A DNA stretch of 64,000 nt, taken from NCBI GenBank assembly GCA_958295665.1, contig OY282560.1:271734177-271798176 (forward strand), read 5' to 3'. This DNA is from Tipula vernalis. Taxonomy: Eukaryota > Arthropoda > Insecta > Diptera > Tipulidae. This document shows positions 11,210-22,777 of this stretch, in pieces. The notes beneath the pieces were generated by a model. That model was given only the letters and a program-made list of their open reading frames with translations, was not told the DNA's origin and ran no database searches. Positions within the stretch are counted from its first letter, which is position 1; the number at the start of each line of letters is the position of its first letter. The translations under genes and the position numbers were made by a program.

Positions 11210-11565
11210 TTTTTTCTGATTATTAAAAACTAAATACTAAAGATGAAATTTTACGACGTAACCTAATTTGGCACCAAAATAAAACTAAATAATAATGAAT
11301 AAAAAAAAAACTAAACGAAAGTAAATTGCAAAAAAGATATTTACACAAAAAAAAATCAATAATATTTAATTCAAAATTCCAAAAATTAAGCCTGAGGCTC
11401 CTTTCTTGTTTTAATCTTAGAAATACGATGAGCAGCTGTCTCAAATTTGAAGAAACAGTACTCAAAATAATAATAATAATGATGAAAAAAAACTAACAAT
11501 CAACCAATCAAATCGCATTTAGAAATTAATTAAAATGTAACTGAAGAGTTGGTGCTGTTTACATT
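11210..11565 (-). promoter_or_regulatory. Leader upstream of gag with a possible primer-binding site
   Basis: On the minus strand TTTTGGTGCCAAATTAGG (around 11276-11260) starts with TGG, as LTR-element primer-binding sites do, and resembles the TTTGGTGCC sites of many invertebrate elements. Upstream, TGTAAACAGCACC at about 11565 resembles TGTAACGCAGCAC after pol, and both are followed closely by GTTACA. These could be the starts of the two LTRs (~290 bp), but the bodies do not align by eye. Confidence 0.35.
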
Positions 11566-11752
11566 CCTTCCTTCTTATTAGCAAAGCTTTCTTTATTCTC
11601 GAAACCTCGCTCGTTTATGAAAAAAAACATCAGCGGCACAGCAGGGATCAAAGAGTTAAAACATTTTGTACACATTCAATTTTCAAAAAATCACTATCAA
11701 CGTAATATGCAGATACTTCAATATCGTCATTGGTTTCAAAGAATAAAGACAT

Positions 11753-12140
11753 ATACAAAGCGGGTGCCATTTGAAACGCGATATTTTAAAACGCGATACG
11801 GTACAAAACGGGATATGGTACAAAACGCGATATTTCAAAACGCGATATGGTACAAAACGCGATATAGTACGAAACGCGATAATTCAAAAGGTGATATTTC
11901 AAAACACGTATCCTAATTCCATCGTACATGTTCAATTTCATCATAAAGGCGAAGGAAAATTGTATATGTGAAATGAAGGAAGATTAACAATTTTAGAAAA
12001 ACGCGTTTTCTACCATATCGAGTTTTGAAATATCTCGTTTTGAAATATCGCGTTTTGTAACATATCGCGTTTTGAAATATCGCGTTTTCAAATATCGTCA
12101 TTTCGTCACATCGCGTTTCGAGCGGACCCCATACAAAGCG
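11753..12140. mobile_element. Foldback element with arms of 16-17-nt tandem units and 10-bp target duplication
   Basis: The left arm (about 11763-11912) is a run of units of the form AAACGCGATATGGTACA, and the right arm (about 11998-12130) carries the complement, e.g. ATATCGCGTTTTGAA. A non-repeated ~75-bp loop separates them. The ends GGTGCCATTTGAAACGCG and (complement) GGGGTCCGCTCGAAACGCG match each other. ATACAAAGCG lies directly outside both ends (11753-11762 and 12131-12140). Tandem-unit inverted arms with a ~9-bp duplication are the known architecture of Drosophila Foldback/Galileo elements; that it belongs to that group is inference. No transposase inside. Confidence 0.8.
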
Positions 12141-14990
12141 TTACGAGTAGGAATATGAATAGTGTAGAGGACCAAGAGTACAACGAAATATGGGCGAAAA
12201 TGTAATTCATTCAATTGTATCTATTGCAAATGTGAAACTTCATATTGCCTGCCTCAAATAAACATACATATCGACAATTTGTACAAGCCATTTTTATTGA
12301 GAGCAGTACCGAATTGGTATATGTTTACGCACGACAGATTCAAAGAATACTTATACTTTTATAATAAGAAATGATTGAAAAAAAAAGTTATATGGCGTTA
12401 TAAAGAAGCTAGTATTTTGTTTGCAAATTGCAGTATTATATCCTAAGAATACAGCACAGAATCGAAATGTAATTTGATACAATATATATACAACCTTGAT
12501 TGTTGGTTTGCTAATAAGTTTGAGGTAAGACCTGAAGTGAACATTCAATAAATGTTAGAAAGGCGATGTGTTAGATTGTTTGAAGATAGTTTTAAATTCT
12601 ATCTAATTTAAATTAATTTATAGCGAAGAAATACAAACTCATTTTATGATGAAAGGTGTCAATTTAAATTAGCTATTGAAAATCTATACGATATAGTAAA
12701 AGATCAAATTAAAATTGTTTGCTATTGAAGTGGGTACATTTTTTAATTATTAATAAACTGAATTTTCTTAGAACAAAATGTTTAATATGCTCAATTCATT
12801 CCAAATGCCACCATATTCTCGTCGCGCCTTGAGAATCACATACAACATCATACATTTTTAAATAGAATAATACACAAATGAAAAAGGTGTACACTTCCGT
12901 ATAATTTTTAATTGCCCACGTTCCACGTATATCATTGTTGTGTGATACGAATATAAGTATAGTAAACCGAAAGAAAAGAACATACATGGTATAATATTTG
13001 TAAAAACATTATTATATTATAATATATGAATACGAGTAAAATACACAAACAGAGCTATGTAGATAAAAAAAAAATCGCATATACAAAAGTTTTAGTTTGT
13101 ACATTTGTAATTTGAAGTAGTTGGGAAAAACCGTGTTGTGTGTTTTTTAATACTGTTTCCATTTTTTGTATTTTTAGTTTTTTGCTTTTTATATATATTA
13201 TATTTAATGTTTTATTCATTTTCATTATGTTGTAAACGCCCTTCCATTGTACACAAAAAGAACCAAACTAAAAATATCATATAATTTTTTTATTTGTTGT
13301 TAGTTCTCTACTATTTCTGGAGGGGTGCTATCTAATTTTATTAATGAATCAAATTTAAGACAGATATACATATGTATGTATATGTTGTACAGTTGTATAC
13401 AAATGAAAAAATGATAAATTAAAGTAAGTATGTAATAGGCAAACGTGAAATACGTAACTACCTATATTTATTTAATATTTGAATGTCTATTAGACACGAT
13501 AGTTTTATGTTGCTATACATCATAAATTTATTGATTTAAACGATGATATGCATATTATGAACTTCGCTGTATGGTTTAATTTGTATTTATGAAACGCTTC
13601 GATAAAATTGCAATGGCAGTTTGGCGGATGTTGTCTGCTTGTGTTTTGTTGTGTTATAATAAATATTGCATTGGTCATCAGATAACTATCTGAATTATTA
13701 GATTTGTGGTTAAGCTTTGTTAACTTATTATAACATTTTAAATATGATATAATCCGTCTATGAACCAAATAATTATATAAAAAATTAACTTGAAATGGAG
13801 AGGTATCGGTGGCAGTTGCTAGATTATTTTCTACATTAGATAGATGGACATTATTAATTTAAATGACAAAACTCTGTTCCAAAATTCTTGATTGAAATTA
13901 GTAAATCATGTATTTCAAAACATAATTGTTACGTACTTCTAAAATCCGAAGGAAAATCACCATCGCACTTAAAATTTAAGACTATCAATTAGTGTGAACC
14001 TTATTTACGAAAGTGCGAAAGTCTTACAGTACACCCTCTAGAAATGTGAGGTATCCTAAAAACTTTAAAAAACAAGATATTGTATCAATCGAATCTGCTA
14101 GTTGCTTCGTAACGAATTTATCCACGTCAACTCGACGCGCTTACTTAAGCTGACCATCTTCTCCTCTTTTACAGACTTTTACTCTATTTTGGTCGCTCGT
14201 CCTCTATATATATAAATTGTGTCCGCTTTCAGTGGTAAAAATCAGCAAATATATTCAAAATTTCAAAAAAAAAAATAAAATTAATTTCCACACGATCAAC
14301 GATGTCTTGGATAACGCTTTGAGGCGACAAAATACCATTAATAATTTCTTTTTCCTGCTTTTGTTTAGTAATGAGTTTATTAAGTATGCTTATGTCAGTG
14401 AAGAAAATAAAACAAAATCACGATGAATTTATTACTCTCGGCTTGATTGGTAGTCACGGAACGAATACATTACTCACCGGTTGCTGTGCCATAATGTGTA
14501 TTACCTTGGTAGGCTTTGGATTTTTTTTTTCTTTTGAAATAAAGTAAGCAAATTCAGGGTACGATATATTTCCATGAGTTCGAGGTTCATTTGCAGGAGT
14601 GGAAAACGAATCCTATTCAACTTAAAAGCTACCCCCGAAAGACACTAATAACTAGCTGATCGCGAATTTGAGATTACGTAGTTATTTGTTGTTAGTCTGT
14701 CAGAACACGATTTTAATGAATTTTGGATTACTATGTGTCATAATTTGGCCATTTTTATATTGAAATTATATTCGCGGTCTGAGATTGTCGCGAAAATGTT
14801 GTGTCTGTCAATGCTGCGACGGTTTATTACTCATTTGGATAACTATGACAATTATGCTTTCGCTTGTGGCGCAAACTTTAAGCTCTTGAGTAATAACTAT
14901 CATTATACGCTCATTGAATAACATTAATGATATTTGGACACTGAAATGTTGCAGTTATTTGCAGTCATTGGAATGTTACTGATCGACATT
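12141..14990. other. A+T-rich interval without a recognisable gene
   Basis: No recognisable protein. GAGAGCAGTACCGAATTGG followed by TATAT (12299-12322) nearly repeats a segment of the solo LTR at 30.1-30.8 kb, so an LTR fragment may lie here. A TATA-rich segment near 14205 and a TGTTACG at 13928 recall LTRs, but no matching end was found. Confidence 0.4.
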
Positions 14991-15579
14991 GTTGTGCTCT
15001 ATAATTGTGGCGCCTTACTTTGTTTCTCTACTTGAATAGGCAGCAATTTTAGGGTAACCTCAGATTTCTAGAGGGTGGGGTTTCCTTTGATCTTTTAGCT
15101 AACGCAAATTAAACAATACAATGGCGAGTTTAACAATTCTGTTCCTTAGCGTATAGTTTAATAATCACAATTCAATTTTGAGAATTAGAATTAGATTCTG
15201 TTGGCTTATTGCAACTGTTTGATGTCATCGTTTGACTTTTAATTAATTTTGAATTAAAATTAAATAATTTATAAAAATAGAAAAAGTTTTAAATCTCACT
15301 TTTATTCTGTCGAGGAAGACAAATTTCGCACGTACAAACATTAATTTTTTGCTAGGCAATTTATCGCCCTCGGTGGTACAGTGAGTTGCTTTCTATCTTG
15401 CGGTCCCAAGTACGATTGTCGAGGGTGGCAAGAAGATTTTTCTAATGATTGGGTGTCGTATTGCAAATGCTTTTCTTGCAAAGGACTTGGTAATTCAACA
15501 TAACCACTTAATATCATTAAAGTAATTTTGTCAAATTTTATTTCTATTTGTTCCTTTCAGCATCATTTATAACCAAGCC

Positions 15580-16290
15580 AATTTTGAAAGTATTTGCTTA
15601 ATTTTTGACCGAGTTATGCCTATAAAACAAAATCACTTAACTGCACTGAATTGCATTATATTACTTTATTATTTTGGAAAAATCACTTATTTGAGTTTTA
15701 AAATTTATTAAATTTGATATATTCACATATAAAATAAAATAAAATCACTTAATACACTTAAGTGAATAAACATTTAAATTTAAAGGAATTAATTGTTGCG
15801 GAAAAATAATTTAAGTGACAATAAGTGTTTTTTTCAAAAAAGTATTCTGTTAAAACTAATTCGAGTTTTGGTTATTAAGTGATTTATTCATATGCATACT
15901 ATTGTAAAAAAGCCGTTAAATAATTTCATAACAGCCGTTTTCTGAACTAAGTGATTTTTCTATACACGATAAAATAATTTTTTTTATAAGTCGCGACCTC
16001 AGAATAACAAGGTTCTATCTGAAATTTCAATTGTTTGGAAGTAACTTTCGATTTTCGCATTTTACGTGGCTTTAAATTCGTAAATGTCATTGTAAATTCA
16101 TTAAATCTTTTAGTTTAGAACATAATCTCTAGATTAAATTAAATTACAAAGACATTTTTTAATTCTACGACCACGAAAAATGCGAAAATCGAAAGTTACT
16201 TCCAAAAAATTGAAATTTCAGATAGAACCTTGTTGTTCTGAGGTCGCGAAGTATTACCTTTATAAGTTTCGTGATAAGTGTTTTTTCCAT
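15580..16290 (+). repeat. Cluster of ATCACTTA / TAAGTGAT motifs upstream of the transposase relic
   Basis: At least seven copies of AAATCACTTA or its complement lie here (for example near 15631, 15680, 15743, 15812, 15876, 15946 and 16274), in both orientations. Decayed forms (CGACTTAT, ACTTAAGCG, TTACTTATAAG) lie after the transposase relic at 18.35-18.45 kb, with AAGTGATTATG near 18643. Repeated short motifs inside both ends are typical transposase-binding regions of DNA transposons; that role is inferred. Confidence 0.5.
15991..16258. mobile_element. Palindromic MITE with ~78-bp inverted arms and TTTATAAG flanks
   Basis: The left arm starts TCGCGACCTCAGAATAACAA and continues through GGTTCTATCTGAAATTTC and TTTCGATTTTCGCATTT; the complemented right arm (ending at 16249) is nearly identical over about 78 bp. 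TTTATAAG lies directly before the left end (15983-15990) and again at 16259-16266, an 8-bp direct repeat compatible with a hAT-type duplication. The right end would then include nine extra bases (AGTATTACC) not matched on the left. Confidence 0.7.
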
Positions 16291-16531
16291 ATATGTGAGT
16301 AACAGTGAGATTTGTTTTAACGAATTGAAGTAAAATAAACTGTGGCGTGAAGTGAGAAAGTAATTAAAAATTATTACAATATGATAAGTCGCGGGAAACA
16401 AATGATGATGTTAGCTCAAAAGCGATCGCAGGAAAACGTTCAAGATTATTCAAAAGTACAAAACGTAAATCAAAGTGTCACAAATTCATACGATGAAAAA
16501 ACGCAAGATTGTTTGAAACCAAATACAGCAA

Positions 16532-16606
16532 GTAAGTTAATAATATTTTTTTTTATTATTATTACTATATTTTTTACTATAAAATAATTGCAATATACAT
16601 TACGAG
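16532..16606 (+). other. 75-nt GT-AG intron in the transposase relic
   Basis: GTAAGT donor directly after ACAGCAA; T-rich interior; acceptor TACGAG. Splicing completes an ACA codon and joins two long frames without a shift, which is the main support for the intron. Confidence 0.65.
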
Positions 16607-17313
16607 CAAATATTGAATGTGTCGCAATTCAAAATGAAGATACAAGGCAAAATCAACCAGGCTCTCCAAAATCATCAATTCGTAAGCACATAAAGATAGC
16701 CCATAATTCGGGTAAACCACATTTAAACAGCTCCAATAATACAGTGAAAGCCAGAGGATGTAAACAGCTAACTGCTTGCCGTTTCAAGTGTCTAAACAAA
16801 ATTTCTTTTGAACAACAAAATGCCATTTTTAACAAATACTGGTCACTTGGAGACTATAATCGACGAATTTGTCATTTATCTGGTCTTATACAAATAAATC
16901 CTATCAAAAGAACAACAGTTTCCAAGACACCTACTTCAAAAAACCGACAATATAGTTACGTATATCATGTGGAAAATAATGGACTACATACTCAACTCTG
17001 TCAAAAATGTCTTAGACATACGCTTGGCGAAACAGACAACTTTATAAAGTAGGTTGCGAAGAAAAAATTAGAAACCGATGATTTTGATACATAGCTTGGT
17101 GATCGTAGAGGAAAATCTGTTCCACCAAAAAAACTGAATGCTGAAAAAATAGTGGAAATTAAGAAACATATTTCTTCATTTCCGGCATATGAAAGCCACT
17201 ATACATGGGCTCATACATCTCAAATGTATCTGGAAGCAGATCTAACTGGAAGCTATATTATTCTAGTAACTCAGCACCAGTTTCTTTATCAAAGTATTCA
17301 GAAATATTCAAAG

Positions 17314-17374
17314 GTTTGTGTTGTACAATCAATTTTAAATTCTATTTATTACTAAAGCTTCTTCATTTTTACAG
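17314..17374 (+). other. 61-nt probable intron in the transposase relic
   Basis: GTTTGTG donor, TTATTACTAAAG near the expected branch position, and a TTCATTTTTACAG acceptor, between a block ending YQSIQKYSK and one starting GMGIKFRKPQLDTC. The frame is off by one after joining, as expected in a decaying copy. Confidence 0.5.
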
Positions 17375-18299
17375 GAATGGGCATCAAGTTTAGAAAGCCA
17401 CAACTTGACACTTGTAATAAATGTGAAATTTTGCAAATCCAAATCGTTGGAGCGGTTGATGAATCTACCAAACTCAAAGTAATTGAAGACCAAAAAATAC
17501 ACCATGAAATGGCACCACAAGCATAATGCTAAAAAACTTGATAAGAAAATGGCAGAAACATCATTAACTAAAAATGTTTTTACTTTCGACCTTCAGCAAT
17601 GTTTTCCAACTCCCTTCCTCAAGACCTCCGTTTCATTCTATAAACGTCCACTGTGAACGTTTAATTTAACAGTACATGACTGCGTCACCAATGATGCTTT
17701 TTGCTACATGTGGCATGAAGGCGCTGGAGGAAGAAGAGGGAACGACATCGCGTCCTGCTTGTTTCAACATTTGCAGAGTATGCTAGAGACAATAAAATCT
17801 GTTACCTATTATAGTGATTCATGCCCATGGCAAAACAAAAATTCCTTTTTGGTCACGATGTTTTCTATCTTGATGCATAATTCTCATCTAGAAGAGATTC
17901 ATCACAAATTTTTAAGTCCGGGTCACACTCATATGGACTGTGATTCGGATCACGCCATAACTGAAAAAAAAATGAAAACGAATATGAAAATACACCATCC
18001 CCGAGATTGGTTCAATTTTATTCGAACACTTGGCAATAAACGCGAGATGGAAAATAAATTTCTTAATTTCTCTGCTCTAACTAAACACAAATTCACATTT
18101 CGAAAAATTGATATGGAAGGAGACAAATTTTCATGGAAAGACGTGAAATGGCTGCGATTTACTTTGGACACGTTTGTTATAAATATTCCCATGATGAAGC
18201 AGAACCATTCAAACAACTATTAATTTCCAAAAGAGGTGTAAGCAATGTTAACGTTTCTGACATTTTCAACTGTTACAAAAAAGACGACCTAATTTTATA

Positions 18300-21200
18300 G
18301 CTACATTTACAAGTAAAAAACCAAGTTTAAACATTACTATTTAATTATTTGGAAAAACGACTTATCTTAAATTTTGAATTAGAAAATCAACTGGAAATAA
18401 TTTATGTAACTTAAGCGAAAAATATCATAAATTTTTTTTTAACAAAATTACTTATAAGCTAAATGAATCTTCATTTTCCTGGATAACTTCAAGGAAAATT
18501 AGGAAAAATGGGTTTCTAAATAATTAAGCCCACAACTTTCTGACTATATCTGGCTTTAACTTACAATTTTGTGAGCATAGTTTTTCATATTTAATTTGGA
18601 AGTTAATATTGCTATTTCTGAAAAGTTTCTAAATTTTAGATAAGTGATTATGTTGAATTGCCACAGATGTATCCAACCATTTTAAATTCTTAGATTATGT
18701 AGTTCTGATCAATTGATTTAGAAAATTTATTGTTTGGGTGCTGATTGCTAAACTAAACTTATTTCTCCACTTAAATAGACAGCAATTTGGTTATAAGGCT
18801 TGGAATGGTTATCCTGCAATTACCCCCAAAAAATTACAAATTATGGCCAAACTAGATTAACAAAAGGCTATAGAGATATATAAATTTCGAGATATATAAA
18901 TTTATCAGAAATACAACAATACCGTTATATTTTGCCCTTGTACAAATTTATAAATCAAAAGCAATCTACAATGTGTCTAGATTATAAATGATAAAAATAT
19001 GAAAGACTGCTTATAAATGTAAGATAAACGATTATATTGCAAATATTTCCAATTCAGCGTATTCAATCTTTGGGTATATTTTTTATGATGGAGAAGACTA
19101 AATGGTACCTAACCTATTAAGGATGTATCAATTTATAGTTTTTGAAAGCATAACTAACAAAAATGTATGAAAATGAAGTTGTTAGATTCTGTATAATTTA
19201 TAAACAAGTAAAGTAAGTTAAACTGCTACATGTAAATCGTTAAATTCAAGAAACTGGACATTAAACATTTCAACAAAATTAAATTATTTTACAACTTAAC
19301 CGTCAGCCAGCATCAATCTAGCGAATTATTTATGCACTGCCACTAGATTGTGCTGTAATTTAAATTCCAAAAAATTTTTTAACTGCAATAAGATGGTCCT
19401 GGATTCAGAGTCCTATGTAAATGAGACTTATGAAGAATTCTGGATAGTTATAGTGCCAGAGCCTAGTAAAATCGCTGATTATAGTCTAAAACTGCAGTAT
19501 TCCGACATCCTTTTACTTCTCGATTTAGCATATTAATCAAATATCATTACTGCAACAAATTTTGGTCAAATATTTATGGAACAAGCAAAGCTCGTAAAAA
19601 ACGCTGGCCAATGTCGTTTAAATGTTGTGTTACTGATTTCCGCGAGATAACCACTTTAATGCAGAAAATATACCCCGAGTCAAAAGTTCACAATATGACG
19701 CTGGGTATTTCACCTGATTTTAGTTATCCTCCGTGGTATATTCTGACTTTTTAATAAAACTTGGTCGCATTTCATTGACCAGTGTTATTTAGACAAGAGA
19801 ATTTATTTAATTTTAGCGAACCAACCTCGAAATGAGTAGCATCATTGACATTGTATTGAAAGTAACCGGAATTTACCGCAATGAGTAAATGTTTGAAGAT
19901 GTTTGACTTATATAAATCTAATAGTTCAACTAACAGAGCTTCCCATTCCAGAACCATTCAATTATCTGAAGTGAAGATATGCTGTTATGAAAAACTCAGT
20001 CAAATATTAGCCAGTAAACCTTGTCAATCAATACTTATTTGAGAATTGGTTTTCCTTTTCGATTAGTCGTTAGATTCACTCCAATTGTGTCCACTATATA
20101 GTATAATGTATTAAATTTATATCGGTCACCGGATGAAACAACATCCGTATTTGGTGTGAAATTGAAAATTGAAAATTATTCAAGGATCAAAGAAACTGAT
20201 TTCATTTCAAATCAATTGACTTGTTAAATTATTGGATATTTAAATATTCTCCGTCCATAAGAAAATCAAATTTTAATTCCACTTAGACCTGCAGTACAGG
20301 TTAAATAAACTTGTCTAATATGAGCTAATATTTTATTGCTTAAAGATACATACAGATTTGGTCAACAATATTTTTCCCACCCTAGGTTATAAGTTTGTAT
20401 ATACATTATACAAAATTCATAATTCTGGGGTCTTACTAAAAAACTGTTTTGTATTTGAATCTAAAACTATTGTGATTTATGTGAGAAATTAACAATATAA
20501 TAAAAAATATGTAAAAACTATATTCGAATAATTTTACCCCAAGTGTTTTGCTAATTAGGTTTAAGAAAAGTTAGTAACCTAGGCTTAAATACTTAAATAA
20601 CCTAAATATTTAGTAGGTACAGAGGTTTTTAATTAGGTTATTTCAGGTGTCCGAAAGCATTTGGCAAAATACAAGATTACATAAGAAATTGAGTTCTCGA
20701 ATTTTTCTAATTTTATTAACACATGGATAATAATACACAGACAGTTTGAGAAAACTACAAACCGTTTTTCCTAATTCTAAACATTGAACTTGAATAAATC
20801 GATTATTTGTTTCAATACTTTCTCCTGCCGGTTTGTTCTTACTTAACGGTTTTTTTTTTGTTTACACTAAGCACCCTACATATAATATAAAATTGAGCGT
20901 AATTATATAATTTCCGACGATTTTATAGATAATCTTCAAAAATTAAAAATTATTATGTTCTAATTGGAATATATGTACTAACAAGTGAACAACAACAAAA
21001 AATTATGAAAATTTTCATTCCATCATAAAACAGAAACTATAGCGCTAGCTGCAATATAGAAATGATCTTTTTATTCCATGTGAATTATATTATAAATTTC
21101 TGCTTGACTGTAAACAATTTTACGACTTTTTTTTCCTGTTTTGCTTCTTTTTTTCTAATTTTCTGTCTGAACAAAATGACGTCATTTAATTTGTGCTAAT

Positions 21201-22352
21201 AAAAGAAAAAATTTTATTACTTTTTGTATGAATTTTACTGGATTTTTGTTTTTTTTTGTTTTGCTCTTTTTCATTTAGAAATCGATTTTTTTTTTGTATA
21301 TGGTTGTGTAGTAGATACATAGAGTATCATAATATCGTCTAGTATTTATATTTAGACAGGTTGGCCTAATAATTTTTCTGTTAATTTAGGTTATATGTAC
21401 AAATATAAATAATACACAGTACATTTATGTATGTGAGATTTATCATCAAGCAATGAAAAGAATTATTAAGTGTATGGTAAAGTAATAAAATTGAGCACTA
21501 TGCAATAAGGATATAAATAGCTAAAAGCTATTTAAACAATATAGACAAATAACATTAAATGAAATTCTCTTAAGACTAATATGAAGATATATAGTTACAG
21601 TACAGATAAACTTTCGTCAAAATTCATTAAAAATGCATTTTTGTAATAAAAAATAATTATCTGTATAAAAACCAAAAAATATTAATTTTTTGCACATGAG
21701 AATTTAAGTTTTCAATACAAACATTAATTTTTTTGTTTATAGCTCCTTGTAATTTTATATAGTATATGTTTGTATTTGTATTATAACAACAAAAAAAAGT
21801 TTTTTTTTTCCGAAAAACTATAACAAAAATTATTATTTTTTTATTATTTGTTTCATTCTAATTTTTATTACTTCTTTAGTAAAATGATAATTATAGTAAT
21901 AACAGTTTTATGTTTTCAAAAAATTTATGAATACATCGCAAACTGTTACTACTACTACATGTATAAGTATAGTGGTTATGTGCGAGAAATTATGAGTAAA
22001 TATTTGGGTCCCAAATGTGTTATACATTTTTAGGTGAGACTTTGAAATGGGTGGTTTGTATAAAGTAATTTTCCGATATTTCCCATAAAACGAAAACATT
22101 TTAAGCTTGTTAAGTATTTTGTAATGTTAAATTTACATCCTTTTTCTAAAATTCAGATAGTTTCTATCAGGAATTACAAGGTCTATAAATAAATTCAATT
22201 AAATAATTTCATTTTGATTAGACCTCAATTTTCCTTTTCCAATCATGTATCGAGTTAGTATTGAACACGTTCTTTTGCAAAATTTCAAAATTCACGGCAC
22301 AATTAATTGATTGGTTTATTTGAAACTAAGCCGATTAACATTAGACTTCCAG
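18300..22352. other. A+T-rich interval without a recognisable gene
   Basis: A ~30-bp segment at 18762-18788 (TTTCTCCACTTAAATAGACA, then GCAATTT) repeats one at 15022-15048 in the same orientation, bracketing the transposase relic; it may mark duplicated flanks or element ends. The remainder is A+T-rich with T-runs (near 20855, 21126, 21277 and 21800) and short ORFs I do not recognise. Confidence 0.4.
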
Positions 22353-22450
22353 ACTTCTCATATTTCGCGCAAAGTAAAACTGGGCATCTACAAAGCACTT
22401 ATAAAACCAGTTATCAACTTTGGCGCGAATCTTGGACAGTTACAATACAA
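22353..22450 (+). pseudogene. Short LINE reverse-transcriptase (thumb) fragment
   Basis: One frame reads SRKVKLGIYKALIKPVINFG, matching the common non-LTR retrotransposon segment of the type KxKLxIYKxLIrPvxxYGAE that follows the palm. Only about 30 residues survive. The following sequence shows no C-terminal zinc motif. Confidence 0.5.
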
Positions 22451-22777
22451 GGTTAGGTACGGGTAAAGTACGGATAAAACGGGTAATTTTTTAATCTCTT
22501 TTTATGCTAGTTCATATTTGTTCTGAGGATTCTAATATTAGTAAAATAAAATTAAATAACGTTGCCAGACTGTTTCTTAGGGGTAGGTAATGTTACTAAA
22601 CCAATAGTAAACTTATTAAATTTCCCAGAAGATACAAATTTCACATTTCTGTAACTACAAAAATTATTTTTTTTTTTGTATGAATTCTTAAAATTTTGAT
22701 AACTAAAAAATCATGGTTGCATCCAGCACTTTTGTAGAGTCATATTGAACATTTGAGCGAAACAAATATAGAGCCTA

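Larger units (their letters stand above)
16381..18223 (+). pseudogene. Decayed, intron-containing DDE-type transposase of unnamed insect family
   Basis: The first exon starts at ATG 16381. A perfect GTAAGT donor at 16532 and an AG at 16606 join it in frame to the next block (to 17052), which carries RGCKQLTACRFKC and later LCQKCLRHTLG. A TAG then interrupts. A second short intron, GT 17314 to AG 17374, is likely, leading to FRKPQLDTCNKCE. The catalytic part reads FDLQQCFPTP (near 17585), an in-frame TGA at 17654 where a Trp would fit, then MWHEGAGGRRGNDIAS, SDSCPWQN and SPGHTHMDCDSDHAI, running to 18223. The FDLQ / SDxCxxQN / GHxxxxCDxxH pattern is common in predicted proteins of arthropods and fish; I take the acidic residues as the active site by inference. 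It has at least two nonsense changes plus frame shifts, so it is not functional. Confidence 0.75.

Noticed and set aside
11617..12101. Overlapping ORFs rich in Lys-Arg-Asp repeats (11617-11971 and minus 11913-12101)
   Set aside because: Produced by the 16-17-nt units of the foldback element, read in several frames.
13927..14740. Possible solo LTR starting TGTTACGTACTTC with a TATA box near 14205
   Set aside because: No CGTAACA-type end and no convincing duplication was found; TAAT at 13923-13926 and 14739-14742 is too weak alone.
19348..19536. ORF starting MCCNLNSKKFFNCNK as a Tc1-like transposase piece
   Set aside because: Only a vague resemblance around LDSESY; no catalytic block or inverted termini.
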